Assembly (NCBI RefSeq): GCF_900141985.1
Contig: NZ_FQZK01000001.1
Coordinates: 906,003-970,002 of the forward strand
Origin: Nocardiopsis flavescens
GTDB lineage: Bacteria > Actinomycetota > Actinomycetes > Streptosporangiales > Streptosporangiaceae
DNA: 64,000 bases
Reading direction: 5' to 3'
This document shows, piece by piece, positions 1-8,192 of the stretch. The notes under the pieces were generated by a model, which saw only the letters and a program-made list of their open reading frames with translations, was not told where the DNA came from and ran no database searches. The translations under genes and the position numbers were made by a program. The stretch's first letter is position 1. Every line of letters starts with the position of its first letter.

Positions 1-1245
1 CAGCTCTACGCCGAGGGGTGGCTGGAGGGCCGCCACGGGTCGGGCACGTTCGTCGCCCCGGGGGCCGCGCCCGCGCCCGCGGAGCCCGCGCCCATCGAGC
101 CCGCCTGGCGCACCGCCGCCGCCCGCGGCGGCCGCATCGCCGGGCCGGACGGGCGGCCCTCGCGCGGCGAGCTGCGCGCCCGCGGCCTCATCGACCTGCG
201 CCCCGGAGCACCCTGGGTGGGGTCGGTGGACCGGGCCGCTTGGCGCCGGGCCTGGCGCTCGGCCGCCGACCTGCCCCAGGACGACGACCCCGACCCGCGC
301 GGCCTGCCGCGGCTGCGCGCCCTGCTCGCCGACCACCTGCGCCGGGCCCGCGGCATCGCCGTGGGTCCGGAGAACATCCTGGTCACCCGCGGCACCGGCA
401 ACGGACTGGACCTGGCGGGGGCCGCCCTGATCGCCCCGGGCGACCGGGTGGGGGTGGAGGAGCCGGGGTACGGCAGGGCCCGCACGGTGCTGGCCGCGCG
501 CGGCGCCCGCATCGTGCCCTGCCCGGTGGACGGGGACGGCCTGGTCGTGGACGCGCTCCCCGGCGGCCTGGGCATGGTGTACACCACTCCGGCCCACCAG
601 TACCCGCTGGGCGGGCGGCTGCCGGTGCCCCGGCGCGAGCTGCTCATCTCCTGGGCCCGCGCGACGGGGGCGGTGGTCGTCGAGGACGACTACGACGCCG
701 AGTTCCGCTACGACGTGGCCCCGCTGCCCGCGCTGTACGGGATGGACCCGGGGCGGGTGGTGCTGCTGGGCACCCTGTCCAAGACCCTCACCCCCGACCT
801 GGGCATCGGGTGGATCGTCGCCGAGCCCGACCTGGTGGAGCACCTGGCCCGGGTGCGCCGCGGCCTGACCGACCGCACGCCGGGTCCGGTGCAGGCCGCC
901 ACGGCGCTGCTGCTGGAGCGCGGCGACCTGGACCGGCACCTGCGGCGGATGCGCGCCGAGTACGCGCGCCGCCGGGCCCTGCTCATCGAGTACCTGGGGC
1001 CGCGGCTGACCGGGGACACCGCGGGGCTGCACGCGATGCTGCCGCTGCCCGCGGCGGAGGTGGCCCCGGTGGTCGCCGGGGCCGCCGCCCGCGGGGTGGT
1101 GGTGGACGACACCGGCCGCACCAGCCACGGGACGCCCACGGTGCACGGCCTGGTGCTGGGGTACGGATCGGTGTCGGCGGCCGGCCTGCGGCGCGGCTGC
1201 GCGGTTCTGGCGGACCTCCTGGACCGGCGCCTGGGCCCCGCCTGA
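1..1245 (+). CDS. MocR/PdxR-type regulator (GntR HTH fused to aminotransferase), 5' truncated
   Basis: The reading frame is open from the first base of the window, so the start lies upstream. The first residues (QLYAEGWLEGRHGSGTFV) match the end of a GntR winged-helix DNA-binding domain, followed by an Ala/Pro linker and a class I/II aminotransferase-fold domain. The PLP site is visible: DDYDAEFRY, then LGTLSKTLTPDLGIGW with the Schiff-base lysine in SKT. MocR proteins usually use PLP as an effector sensor and control vitamin B6 or amino-acid metabolism genes; the target here is unknown because the divergent neighbour would be outside the window. The family assignment is firm, the role is inferred. 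Confidence 0.93.
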   Translation, partial: QLYAEGWLEGRHGSGTFVAPGAAPAPAEPAPIEPAWRTAAARGGRIAGPDGRPSRGELRARGLIDLRPGAPWVGSVDRAAWRRAWRSAADLPQDDDPDPRGLPRLRALLADHLRRARGIAVGPENILVTRGTGNGLDLAGAALIAPGDRVGVEEPGYGRARTVLAARGARIVPCPVDGDGLVVDALPGGLGMVYTTPAHQYPLGGRLPVPRRELLISWARATGAVVVEDDYDAEFRYDVAPLPALYGMDPGRVVLLGTLSKTLTPDLGIGWIVAEPDLVEHLARVRRGLTDRTPGPVQAATALLLERGDLDRHLRRMRAEYARRRALLIEYLGPRLTGDTAGLHAMLPLPAAEVAPVVAGAAARGVVVDDTGRTSHGTPTVHGLVLGYGSVSAAGLRRGCAVLADLLDRRLGPA

Positions 1246-1281
1246 GGGGCGGGGCGGCGCGCGGCACGGGAGGTCCGGTGC

Positions 1282-1713
1282 TCAGCCGCCGGCCTCCTCC
1301 CAGGCCCGGCGGACCCGGTCCAGGGCGGCCCGGTTCTCCTCCTGCCATTGCCGCCCCGCCGGGTCCACGGGCACCCGCACCTCGACCGGGACGCGCCCGG
1401 CGTCGTACACGGTGATCAGGAACGGGGCGTCGGGCACCACCGACAGCCAGGCCCCCTGTTCCGCGGGCGGCCACTGCACGGCGCGCAGGGCCTCCAAGTC
1501 GGCCAGCCGCAGCTCCCAGTCGGCCAGGTCCGCGCCGGTCAGGGACAGGCCGACCCGGCCGCTGACGAAGGCGCTCTCCACCACGAGTTCGGCCGCCACG
1601 GCCGGGGCACCGGGGGTGTCGGGGACGGTGACCAGCGCGGCGACCGCGTGCCGGGGGTCGTGGAAGCGGAACAGTTCGAGGACGCGGGGACTGCCGGGGG
1701 CGGCGGGTTCCAT
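1282..1713 (-). CDS. Small conserved actinobacterial protein, DUF5959-like
   Basis: A 143-residue soluble protein starting MEPAAPGSPRVLELFRF. I chose the ATG at 1713 because AGGAAGG lies just upstream; a longer open frame to 2229 overlaps the next gene's promoter and is unlikely. No signal peptide or membrane segment is seen. The pattern (a beta-rich N-terminal part, AFVSGRVGLSL, then D-WE-L, ending in a basic helix DRVRRAWEE) resembles DUF5959 proteins of Streptomyces, which have no known function. It converges on the MocR gene, with 36 bases between the stops. The family name is from memory and moderately secure. Confidence 0.72.
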   Translation of the reverse strand: MEPAAPGSPRVLELFRFHDPRHAVAALVTVPDTPGAPAVAAELVVESAFVSGRVGLSLTGADLADWELRLADLEALRAVQWPPAEQGAWLSVVPDAPFLITVYDAGRVPVEVRVPVDPAGRQWQEENRAALDRVRRAWEEAGG

Positions 1714-1930
1714 CGGTGGCCTTCCTGAGGCTCTGGGCAGAACCGGGAGTTCTGCGCAGGACTCAACGAACCCGGTCGGGGCCCGGTTCCGGGCTGCGGG
1801 TGCGGATCGCCCAGGACAGCAGGGCGGCCACGGCGCACAGCCCCGCGGCGCCGGGCCGGGGGCCGCCGCGGGAGCGGGGTGCGCGAAGAACGCCGGGGCC
1901 GGAGCCGCCGCCCCGGCTCGACGGGCACGG

Positions 1931-1949
1931 GTTGGTAAGGCTAACCTCA
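1931..1949 (+). promoter_or_regulatory. Iron box (IdeR/DmdR operator)
   Basis: GTTGGTAAGGCTAACCTCA matches the iron-box consensus TTAGGTTAGGCTAACCTAA at 15 of 19 positions. It ends 44 bases before the siderophore-interacting protein start. An Fe(II)-loaded IdeR/DmdR repressor would bind here, giving expression under iron limitation. Confidence 0.8.
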
Positions 1950-1993
1950 TGTGAAGTTCGTGTTCCTTCGTCCGATCCTGAGAAGAGTGCTCT

Positions 1994-2791
1994 GTGCGTG
2001 TCGAGAACCCCGCCCACCGCGCGATCATGCGCGCCCGCGTCGTGCGCACGGAACGCGTCACCGAGCACTTCATCAACGTCACCCTGGGCGGGGACGCGCT
2101 GGCGGACTTCGAGTTCCTGGGCCGCGACCAGTTCGTGCGCCTGTTCCTGACGCGGCCCGGCCAGGAGAACCTGCACCTGCCGACCGACGCCGACCGCCGC
2201 TGGGTGTCGCAGCTGTACGACATGCCCAAGGAGCGCCAGCCCTACGTGCGCAACTACTCGGTGCGCCGGTTCGACCCGCTCGCCCGGGAGATGGACATCG
2301 AGTTCGTCGACCACGGCGAGGGCGGCCCCGCCTCGGCCTGGGCCCGCGGCGCCCGCCCGGGCGACGAGATCGGCCTGCTCACCGACGGCGTCTACTACCT
2401 GCCCTCCCCCGGGGCGCGGGCCCAGCTGCTGGTGGGCGACGAGAGCGCGCTCCCCGCCCTGGTGTCGATCCTGGAGCAGGCGCCCGAGACACTGCGGGCC
2501 CGCGTGTACCTGGAGGTGCCCTCCTCCGACGACGTGCGCCCGCTGCGCGCGCTCCCGGGGGTCGAGGTGCACTGGCTGGCTCGTACCGACCCGCATGACG
2601 TGCCCGGCCGCCTGGCCCTGGAGGCGGTGCGCGCCGCCGACCTGCCCGAGGAGCGCACGTACTGCTTCGTCGCCGGGGAGAACGCGCTGCCCACGGAGCT
2701 GCGCCGCCACCTGGTGCGCGAGCGGGGCTACGCCAAGGACGACATCACCTTCGTGGGGTACTGGAAGCACGGCCAGGCCGTCACCGACTGA
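1994..2791 (+). CDS. Siderophore-interacting protein (FAD-dependent ferric-siderophore reductase)
   Basis: A 265-residue cytosolic flavoprotein of the SIP/ViuB family, which reduces Fe(III)-siderophore to release iron after import. An N-terminal FAD-binding barrel carries RNYSVRRFD (the usual RxYS/T flavin motif, residues about 86-94), followed by the NAD(P)H-binding-like half and the typical ending FVGYWKHGQ. The length is normal for the family. The GTG start has a purine-rich stretch (GAGAAGAG) upstream and an iron box in the promoter, so regulation by iron is well supported. It is the first of several siderophore-related genes up to 11.3 kb. Confidence 0.93.
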   Translation: MRVENPAHRAIMRARVVRTERVTEHFINVTLGGDALADFEFLGRDQFVRLFLTRPGQENLHLPTDADRRWVSQLYDMPKERQPYVRNYSVRRFDPLAREMDIEFVDHGEGGPASAWARGARPGDEIGLLTDGVYYLPSPGARAQLLVGDESALPALVSILEQAPETLRARVYLEVPSSDDVRPLRALPGVEVHWLARTDPHDVPGRLALEAVRAADLPEERTYCFVAGENALPTELRRHLVRERGYAKDDITFVGYWKHGQAVTD

Positions 2792-2948
2792 GCCCGGCCG
2801 CTCCGGGCACGGACCGGCGCGTCGGTTTACCCGGCAAAGGTAAAAATATTCTCCAGGGCGCCTCTGCGTGTCCAAAATGTTATGCAATGACCTACTCTGA
2901 TGCCTGGTGCGCCGCTCGGCGCCCCCAGCCAGGCCCCGAGGAGGTCAT

Positions 2949-4553
2949 GTGGCACCCGGTCGACACAGCACCCGCCCCGCTCCCCGCCCCTACCGGAAGT
3001 GGGCGGCCTTCGGCGCCGCCGCCGCGGTGGTCGCCGCCGGATACGTGGTCGCGGGCGCCGCGGACACCCCCGCGCCCGGCCCCGGCTCCTCCCTGTGCCG
3101 GGCCGCCGACGACAAGCGGGAGATGCGCGGCGCCTGGCTCACCACCGTGGGCAACATCGACTGGCCCTCCGAGCCCGGCCTGTCGGCCGGGGAGCAGCAG
3201 GAGGAGCTGGACGCCCGCCTCGACGAGGCCGCCGACCTGGGCCTGAACACCGTCTTCCTGCACGTGCGCCCCACCACCGACGCGCTCTACGAGTCCGACC
3301 TGGAGCCCTGGACGCGCTACCTCACCGGCGAGCAGGGCGGCGACCCCGGCTACGACCCGCTGGAGTACGCCGTGGCCGGCGCGCACGAGCGCGGCTTGGA
3401 ACTGCACGCCTGGTTCAACCCCTACCGGGTCGGCATCTCCTCCGACCTGGAGACCCTCGCCGACGACCACCCCGTCAAGGACAACCCCGACTGGATGGTC
3501 CGCTACGGCGGCGAGGGCTTCCTCGACCCCGGGAACCCCGAGGTGCGGGGCTGGGTCACCGACGTGATCATGGACGTCGTGGACCGCTACGACATCGACG
3601 GCGTCCACTTCGACGACTTCTTCTACCCCTACCCCAAGGAGGGGGAGGAGTTCGGCGACGACGACTCGTGGGAGGCCCACGGCGACGGCTTCGAGGACCG
3701 CGACGACTGGCGCCGCGACAACGTCGACCGCTTCGTCGCCGGGATCCACGAGCGCATCGAGGACACCAAGCCCTGGGTCCGGTTCGGCATCTCGCCGTTC
3801 GGCATCTGGCGCAACTCCGGCAGCGACCCCGCCGGCTCGGACACCGACGGCCTGGAGTCCTACGCCGCCCAGCACGCCGACACCCGCACCTGGATCCAGG
3901 ACGGGACCATCGACTACGTGGTGCCCCAGCTGTACTGGGAGCGCGGGTTCGGCGCCGCCGACTACGAGGTCCTCACCGACTGGTGGGCCGACCAGGTCGA
4001 GGGCACCGGCGTGGACCTGTACGTCGGCCAGGCCGCCTACCGGGTGGGCGAGCCGGGGTGGGGCGAGAGCTCCCTGACGGACCAGCTCGACTACTCCGAC
4101 GGTGTGGAGGAGGTGGGCGGCGACGTGTACTTCTCGTTCACCTCGCTCACCGAGGAGGCCGCCGACGCCTTCGCCCACCTGGCCGGGGAGTACTACACCG
4201 ACCCGGCGCTGCCGCCGCTGGGCGACGTGGCCCCCGACACCGACCCGGAGGTCGGGGCGGTGCGCGGCCTGAGCGCCGAGACCGGCGGGGAGGGCACCGA
4301 GCTGTCCTGGGACGCCCTGGACGGCGCCCGCTCCTACGCGGTGTACCGCATCGACGCGGACCGGGCGCGGGCGGTCGCCGCAGGCGGGGTCGAGGACGTG
4401 TGCGAGGCGCTGACCTCCGAAGCGCTGCTCGGGGTCACCGGCACGCCCTCGTGGACGGACGGCTCCGACGGCGAGGGGGCGTACGTGGTCACCGCGCTGG
4501 ACCGGTTCCGGATCGAGGGCCCGGCCGCCGACCCGGTCGACCCGCGCGCCTGA
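2949..4553 (+). CDS. Secreted or membrane-anchored GH10-like hydrolase (DUF187/GHL10, YngK-like) with C-terminal Fn3-like domain
   Basis: 534 residues from a GTG at 2949, chosen because GAGGAGGT lies directly before it; the same frame also opens at 2907 without a good ribosome site. A basic start is followed by a hydrophobic stretch (WAAFGAAAAVVAAGYVV), a signal peptide or anchor. The catalytic TIM barrel begins at EMRGAWLTTVGNIDWP and includes LNTVFLHVRPTTDALY, LELHAWFNPYRVG, YDIDGVHFDDFFYPYP and IDYVVPQLYWERG, all typical of the YngK/DUF187 family, which acts on cell-wall or extracellular glycans. After about residue 440 there is a short fibronectin-III-like module (ELSWDALDGARSYAVYRID). 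The precise substrate is unknown. Confidence 0.88.
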   Translation: MAPGRHSTRPAPRPYRKWAAFGAAAAVVAAGYVVAGAADTPAPGPGSSLCRAADDKREMRGAWLTTVGNIDWPSEPGLSAGEQQEELDARLDEAADLGLNTVFLHVRPTTDALYESDLEPWTRYLTGEQGGDPGYDPLEYAVAGAHERGLELHAWFNPYRVGISSDLETLADDHPVKDNPDWMVRYGGEGFLDPGNPEVRGWVTDVIMDVVDRYDIDGVHFDDFFYPYPKEGEEFGDDDSWEAHGDGFEDRDDWRRDNVDRFVAGIHERIEDTKPWVRFGISPFGIWRNSGSDPAGSDTDGLESYAAQHADTRTWIQDGTIDYVVPQLYWERGFGAADYEVLTDWWADQVEGTGVDLYVGQAAYRVGEPGWGESSLTDQLDYSDGVEEVGGDVYFSFTSLTEEAADAFAHLAGEYYTDPALPPLGDVAPDTDPEVGAVRGLSAETGGEGTELSWDALDGARSYAVYRIDADRARAVAAGGVEDVCEALTSEALLGVTGTPSWTDGSDGEGAYVVTALDRFRIEGPAADPVDPRA

Positions 4554-4567
4554 CCGGAAAGCGAGCC

Positions 4568-4596
4568 GTGCCCTCGTGCCCGGCCGGGGAGGGCAC
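4568..4596. terminator. Hairpin between convergent genes
   Basis: Arms GTGCCCTC (4568-4575) and GAGGGCAC (4589-4596) pair perfectly. The hairpin sits between the stop of the hydrolase at 4553 and the stop of the opposite-strand thioesterase at 4635, so it can terminate both transcripts. Confidence 0.55.
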
Positions 4597-4634
4597 CGCG
4601 CGGCCCCGGAGGCGACGTCCCCCGACGGCACCGG

Positions 4635-5393
4635 TCAGGCTCCGCCCGCGAGGTCGCGGGCGACGATGCGCAGCACCTCGGCCCGCCGCCGCACCGGGAA
4701 GAAGTGGTCGCCGGGCAGCACCTCCAGGACGTGCCCCCGGGTGGTGAACGCGCCCCAGCCGTCCACCTCGGCGGGGGCCACCGAGGGGTCGTCGGCCCCC
4801 GCCAGCGCCGTGACCGGCACGTCCAGGGGAACGGGGTCCCCGGGGCGGTAGGCGGCGATGTTGCGGTAGTCGGCCCGCACGGCGGGCAGCACCAGGGACC
4901 GCAGGTCGGGGTCGTCCAACAGGCCGGGGGGCGTGCCGCCGAGCTTCTCGATGACGGCGACCAGCCCGTCGTCGTCCAGCAGGTGCACCCCGGAGGCGGT
5001 GCCCTCCCGGCCCGGCGGGCGCCGCGCCGACGCGAACAGGCGCACCGGCGGGCCCAGCGGCCCGGCCGCCAGGCGGAGGGCGGTCTCGTAGGCGACCAGC
5101 GAGCCCATGCTGTGGCCGAACAGCGCGTAGGGCCCGGTCAGGTGGCCCTCCAGCGCCGCCGCCGCACCGTCGGCCAGGTCCTCCAGGCGCTCGGGCAGGG
5201 GCTCGCGCAACCGGGTCTCGCGGCCCGGGTACTGGACGGCGGCCAGCGCGTACTCCGCGGGCAGGTCGGCCGACCAGTCGCGGTAGAAGTTGGCCGTGCC
5301 GCCCGCGTGGGGGAACAGCACCAGCGTGGTCCGGGCGTGCGGCCTGTCGTGGAAGCGACGCAGCCAGGGCGTTCCCGTCGCGGGAGGGGTCAT
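4635..5393 (-). CDS. Type II thioesterase (alpha/beta hydrolase of NRPS/PKS pathways)
   Basis: A 252-residue cytosolic hydrolase of the thioesterase II family, which clears misprimed or stalled acyl chains from carrier proteins of nonribosomal peptide or polyketide synthases. Visible features: LVLFPHAGGTANFYRDW near residue 25, the nucleophile elbow GHSMGS with Ser95, the acid in ALAGADDPSV, and the catalytic His in LPGDHFF near the end. Length and motif spacing are normal. No NRPS or PKS gene is in the window; next to siderophore uptake and export genes, the natural partner would be a siderophore NRPS encoded elsewhere, which is inference. Confidence 0.92.
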   Translation of the reverse strand: MTPPATGTPWLRRFHDRPHARTTLVLFPHAGGTANFYRDWSADLPAEYALAAVQYPGRETRLREPLPERLEDLADGAAAALEGHLTGPYALFGHSMGSLVAYETALRLAAGPLGPPVRLFASARRPPGREGTASGVHLLDDDGLVAVIEKLGGTPPGLLDDPDLRSLVLPAVRADYRNIAAYRPGDPVPLDVPVTALAGADDPSVAPAEVDGWGAFTTRGHVLEVLPGDHFFPVRRRAEVLRIVARDLAGGA

Positions 5394-5615
5394 CGCGGCC
5401 CACCGGCCTTTCCGTGTCCGTGGCGGGGCGGCGTCCGCCCCGGTGCATCAAAGCAGCCGCGCCGGGGCCCCTCGACGCCGGGGCGGGGTCGGGCCGGTCA
5501 CGGCGGTCGTCCACGGATTCGGGTTTTCCCCGCCGCTCCCGCCCCCGACCGGCAAGAATGGGGGCCGGAGACGAACGACGCCCCGCACCCGCGCGGGCAA
5601 CGACGGGGGGACGCC

Positions 5616-5918
5616 GTGACGCACGCATCCGAGGAACCCGCGTACGAGGCGCGCAGCCGCGCCGCGGCCCTGCTGCCCCGGCTGGTGGCCGCCGAGTCCG
5701 AACACCGTCTTCCACCGGTCGAATGGCTGCTGGACCGCGACGGCGGGCTGCACGGCACCGCCTCCCGGGGAGGCGCGGAGGCCGCGTACGCCTGGGCCGA
5801 CTTCTTCGGCGGCTCCGTGCGCGAGGACGAGCGGGGCGGGGTGCACGGGCGGCCGACCCTGCTCACCGGCCTGGACGACTACCGCGGGGTCCGGGTGGTC
5901 GTCCGCACCAGCGGCTGA
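5616..5918 (+). CDS. Small hypothetical protein (100 aa)
   Basis: Starts at GTG 5616 after a run of six G (GACGGGGGGACGCC) that can act as ribosome site; upstream codons in the same frame are low-complexity and were rejected. The sequence reads AARSRAAALLPRLVAAESEH-like helix, then RLPPVEWLLDRDGGLHGTASRGG, with no signal peptide and no membrane segment. Codon use matches neighbouring genes. I do not recognise a named family; short proteins of this shape are common in actinomycetes. It converges on the ABC exporter operon. Confidence 0.65.
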   Translation: MTHASEEPAYEARSRAAALLPRLVAAESEHRLPPVEWLLDRDGGLHGTASRGGAEAAYAWADFFGGSVREDERGGVHGRPTLLTGLDDYRGVRVVVRTSG

Positions 5919-5960
5919 CCGCCCCGGAACACCGGGCCGCCCGCCGCGGGCCGGGGCACC

Positions 5961-6230
5961 GGCGGGCACCGCCGACGGACCACGGGCCCGCCGGGCGGCG
6001 TCCGGCATCCGCCCCAGGCCGGGAAGGCAGCGGCCTCCCTACGCCGGGGCGGCTGAGGCGATCGTCGTCGGCCACGCCCGCGGGGACGGAGGGATACGTT
6101 TCCCCGGGGCACCGGCCCGCCACCGGTCCGGACACACCCACGGACGGCCGTGCCCCGCACGGGCCCGCACCGGACGACAGCACCGGCCCGGGACTGCGGC
6201 GGGCACCGCCGACGGACCACGGGCCCGCCG
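5961..6230. repeat. 33-bp exact direct repeat pair
   Basis: The copies 5961-5993 and 6198-6230 are identical, starting GGCGGGCACCGCCGACGG and ending GGGCCCGCCG, 237 bases apart. Each carries GGCGGG near its start and CCCGCC at its end, so each copy can fold on itself. Confidence 0.8.
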
Positions 6231-6250
6231 TTCCGCTCCGGGAGCGGAAC
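6230..6250. terminator. Hairpin after exporter operon
   Basis: GTTCCGCTCC (6230-6239) and GGAGCGGAAC (6241-6250) are perfect inverted arms. The site is about 36 bases beyond the stop of the minus-strand ABC gene, a plausible terminator. Confidence 0.55.
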
Positions 6251-6285
6251 GGCTCCCGGCGGGCCTCCCCGCGCGGGTCACGGGG

Positions 6286-8052
6286 TCAGGCCGAGCCCTG
6301 CCAGCTGCGCCACAGGTCGGCGTAGCGTCCCCCGGCCGCCACCAGCCGCTCGTGCGGGCCCTGCTCCACCACCCGGCCGCGGTCCATCACCACCACCCGG
6401 TCGGCGGCCTGCGCCTGGGTCAGCCGGTGCGCCACGACCAGCGTGGTGCGCCCCTCGGTGGCCGCCAGGGAGGCCCGCTCCAGGCGCCGCGCCCCGGCGC
6501 TGCCCGCCTCCGCGGTGGCCTCGTCCAGGACGGCCACCGGCGGGTCGGCCAGCACCATCCGGGCCAGGGCCAGGTGCTGGGCCTGCTCGGCGGTCAGCGC
6601 GTGCCCGCCCTCCCCGACCACGGTGTCCAGCCCCTCGGGCAGCGCCCGCACCCACGCGAGCGCGCCCACCCGCTCCAGCGCCTCCTCGGCCTCGGCGGCG
6701 CCCGCCTCCGGGCGGGCCAGCCTCAGGTCCTCCAGGAGGGTCCCGGCGAACACGTGCGTCTCCTGGCTCACCAGGTACACGTGCCCGCGCAGCAGCCGCT
6801 CGCCCAGGTCGGCCAGCGGCACGCCGCCCAGGTGCACCTCACCCGTGTCGGGGACGCGCAGGCCCGTGACCACCGCCGCCAGCGTGCTCTTTCCCGCGCC
6901 GCTGGCGCCCACCAGCGCCACCCGCTCCCCGGGGGCGATCTCCAGCGACACCCGGTCCAGGGCGGGCGGGGTGTCGGGGCCGTACCGGTGCCCGACCCCC
7001 TTGACCCGCACCGACCCGTCCTGCGGCTCGCGCGCGTGCTCGGGCTCGGCGACCTCGGGCAGGTCCACCACCCCGGCCAGCCGGGCCAGGCTCGCCCCGG
7101 CCGACTGCACCTCGTTGAAGTTCATGACCAGGAACATCATCGGCCCGAACAGCCGGTGGAAGTACAGGGCCGCGGCGGTCACCGCGCCCACGGTCACGAG
7201 ATCGCCGCGCGCCAGCCAGAAGCCCGTGACCAGCACCATCGTCAGGCCGACGCACTCGGCGGCGTTGAGCCGCGACCCGAACCGGGTGAGCAGCCGGAAC
7301 ACCGACACCGTGATGTCCATCGCCGCCAGGGAGCGGTCGGAGACCCGGCCCTCGTGCTCCTCCTCGCGCCGGTAGGCGCGCACCGCCGACCGCCCGCGCA
7401 GGGCGCCCATCATGGCGTGCGACCGCTCGCCCATCGCGATCCGCTCGCGGGCGTAGTAAGGGCCCGAGATCGGCAGGTACCAGCGGGCCGCCCACACGTA
7501 CACCGGCAGGGCGCACAGCCCGGCCAGGCCCAGCCGCCAGTCCAGGGCGGTCATGCCGGCCGCCGTCGACAGCACCATGGCCAGGGCGATCACCACGTCG
7601 GGGCCGTTGCGGGCGATCCCGGTGGTGACCACGGCGACGTCGTCGCCCACCCGGGCCAGCAGGTCGCCGATGCGCACCCGCTCCACCTGCGCGGCGGGCA
7701 TGTGCAGGACCCGGTCCATCACCCGCTCGCGCAGCCGCGCCAGCACGCGCTCCCCGGCCCGGGTCACCAGCCAGGCGCCCAGGCCGGTGAACAGGCCTCC
7801 GGCCAGCGCCGCCGCGGCGATGGTCACGGCCGCGCGCAGCACGGCGTCCAGCCCGGCGCCGTCGGTGATGTCGTCCACCATGACGCCCAGCGTCCAGGGG
7901 GCGACCAGGCCCACGGCGCTGCCCGCCAGCACCACGACCAGGGACAGGGGGGTGCCCCATCCGCTGCGCCGCACCCCGTCGCCGAGCACCGCCCAGGTGC
8001 GCCGGGCCGACGCGGTGGGCAGCAGCTCCGCGTGTTCGTCGGTCGCGCTCAC
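6286..8052 (-). CDS. ABC exporter half-transporter, catalytic-site Walker A/B donor with degenerate signature
   Basis: 588 residues: an N-terminal membrane domain with about six helices (residues about 35-320) and a C-terminal nucleotide-binding domain. Walker A is intact (GASGAGKST, 382-390) and Walker B is intact with the catalytic Glu (VAVLDEAT, D510/E511), but the signature LSGGQ is replaced by LTAEQ (486-490). The upstream gene has the opposite pattern, so the two should form a heterodimer with one working ATP site. Position among iron-regulated genes suggests siderophore export, or IrtAB-like import. The GTG start at 8052 overlaps the stop of a small frame (8049-8192) by GTGA, so translation is probably coupled. 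Confidence 0.92.
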   Translation of the reverse strand: MSATDEHAELLPTASARRTWAVLGDGVRRSGWGTPLSLVVVLAGSAVGLVAPWTLGVMVDDITDGAGLDAVLRAAVTIAAAALAGGLFTGLGAWLVTRAGERVLARLRERVMDRVLHMPAAQVERVRIGDLLARVGDDVAVVTTGIARNGPDVVIALAMVLSTAAGMTALDWRLGLAGLCALPVYVWAARWYLPISGPYYARERIAMGERSHAMMGALRGRSAVRAYRREEEHEGRVSDRSLAAMDITVSVFRLLTRFGSRLNAAECVGLTMVLVTGFWLARGDLVTVGAVTAAALYFHRLFGPMMFLVMNFNEVQSAGASLARLAGVVDLPEVAEPEHAREPQDGSVRVKGVGHRYGPDTPPALDRVSLEIAPGERVALVGASGAGKSTLAAVVTGLRVPDTGEVHLGGVPLADLGERLLRGHVYLVSQETHVFAGTLLEDLRLARPEAGAAEAEEALERVGALAWVRALPEGLDTVVGEGGHALTAEQAQHLALARMVLADPPVAVLDEATAEAGSAGARRLERASLAATEGRTTLVVAHRLTQAQAADRVVVMDRGRVVEQGPHERLVAAGGRYADLWRSWQGSA

Positions 8053-8192
8053 GCGGCCACCGTCCTCTCCGTCGCGGGCGCGCCCGCGTGCTCCACCGCC
8101 GCCGCCGGACCCGTACCGCTCGCCCGGGCGGCACCCACCGGTGCCGCGGACCCGCCGGCGGCGGGGGTCGCCGTGTTCCAGGGGGAGGTCAC
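8049..8192 (-). CDS. Possible 47-aa coupled peptide between the two ABC subunits
   Basis: This short frame starts at GTG 8192, overlapping the stop of the upstream ABC gene (GTGA), and ends with a TGA overlapping the GTG of the downstream ABC gene (GTGA). It reads MTSPWNTATPAAGGSAAPVG and continues Ala/Gly-rich to the end, with no membrane segment. The perfect double overlap suggests it is translated, either as a real small protein or merely to carry ribosomes across the gap. A frameshifted remnant of an N-terminal extension of the downstream gene is also possible. Confidence 0.42.
   Translation of the reverse strand: MTSPWNTATPAAGGSAAPVGAARASGTGPAAAVEHAGAPATERTVAA

Larger units (their letters stand above)
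5919..6285. other. Intergenic region with direct repeat and hairpin
   Basis: This 367-base stretch lies between convergent genes. It contains an exact 33-bp direct repeat (5961-5993 and 6198-6230) and, touching the second copy, a 10-bp inverted repeat. No convincing coding frame is seen. Confidence 0.6.
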
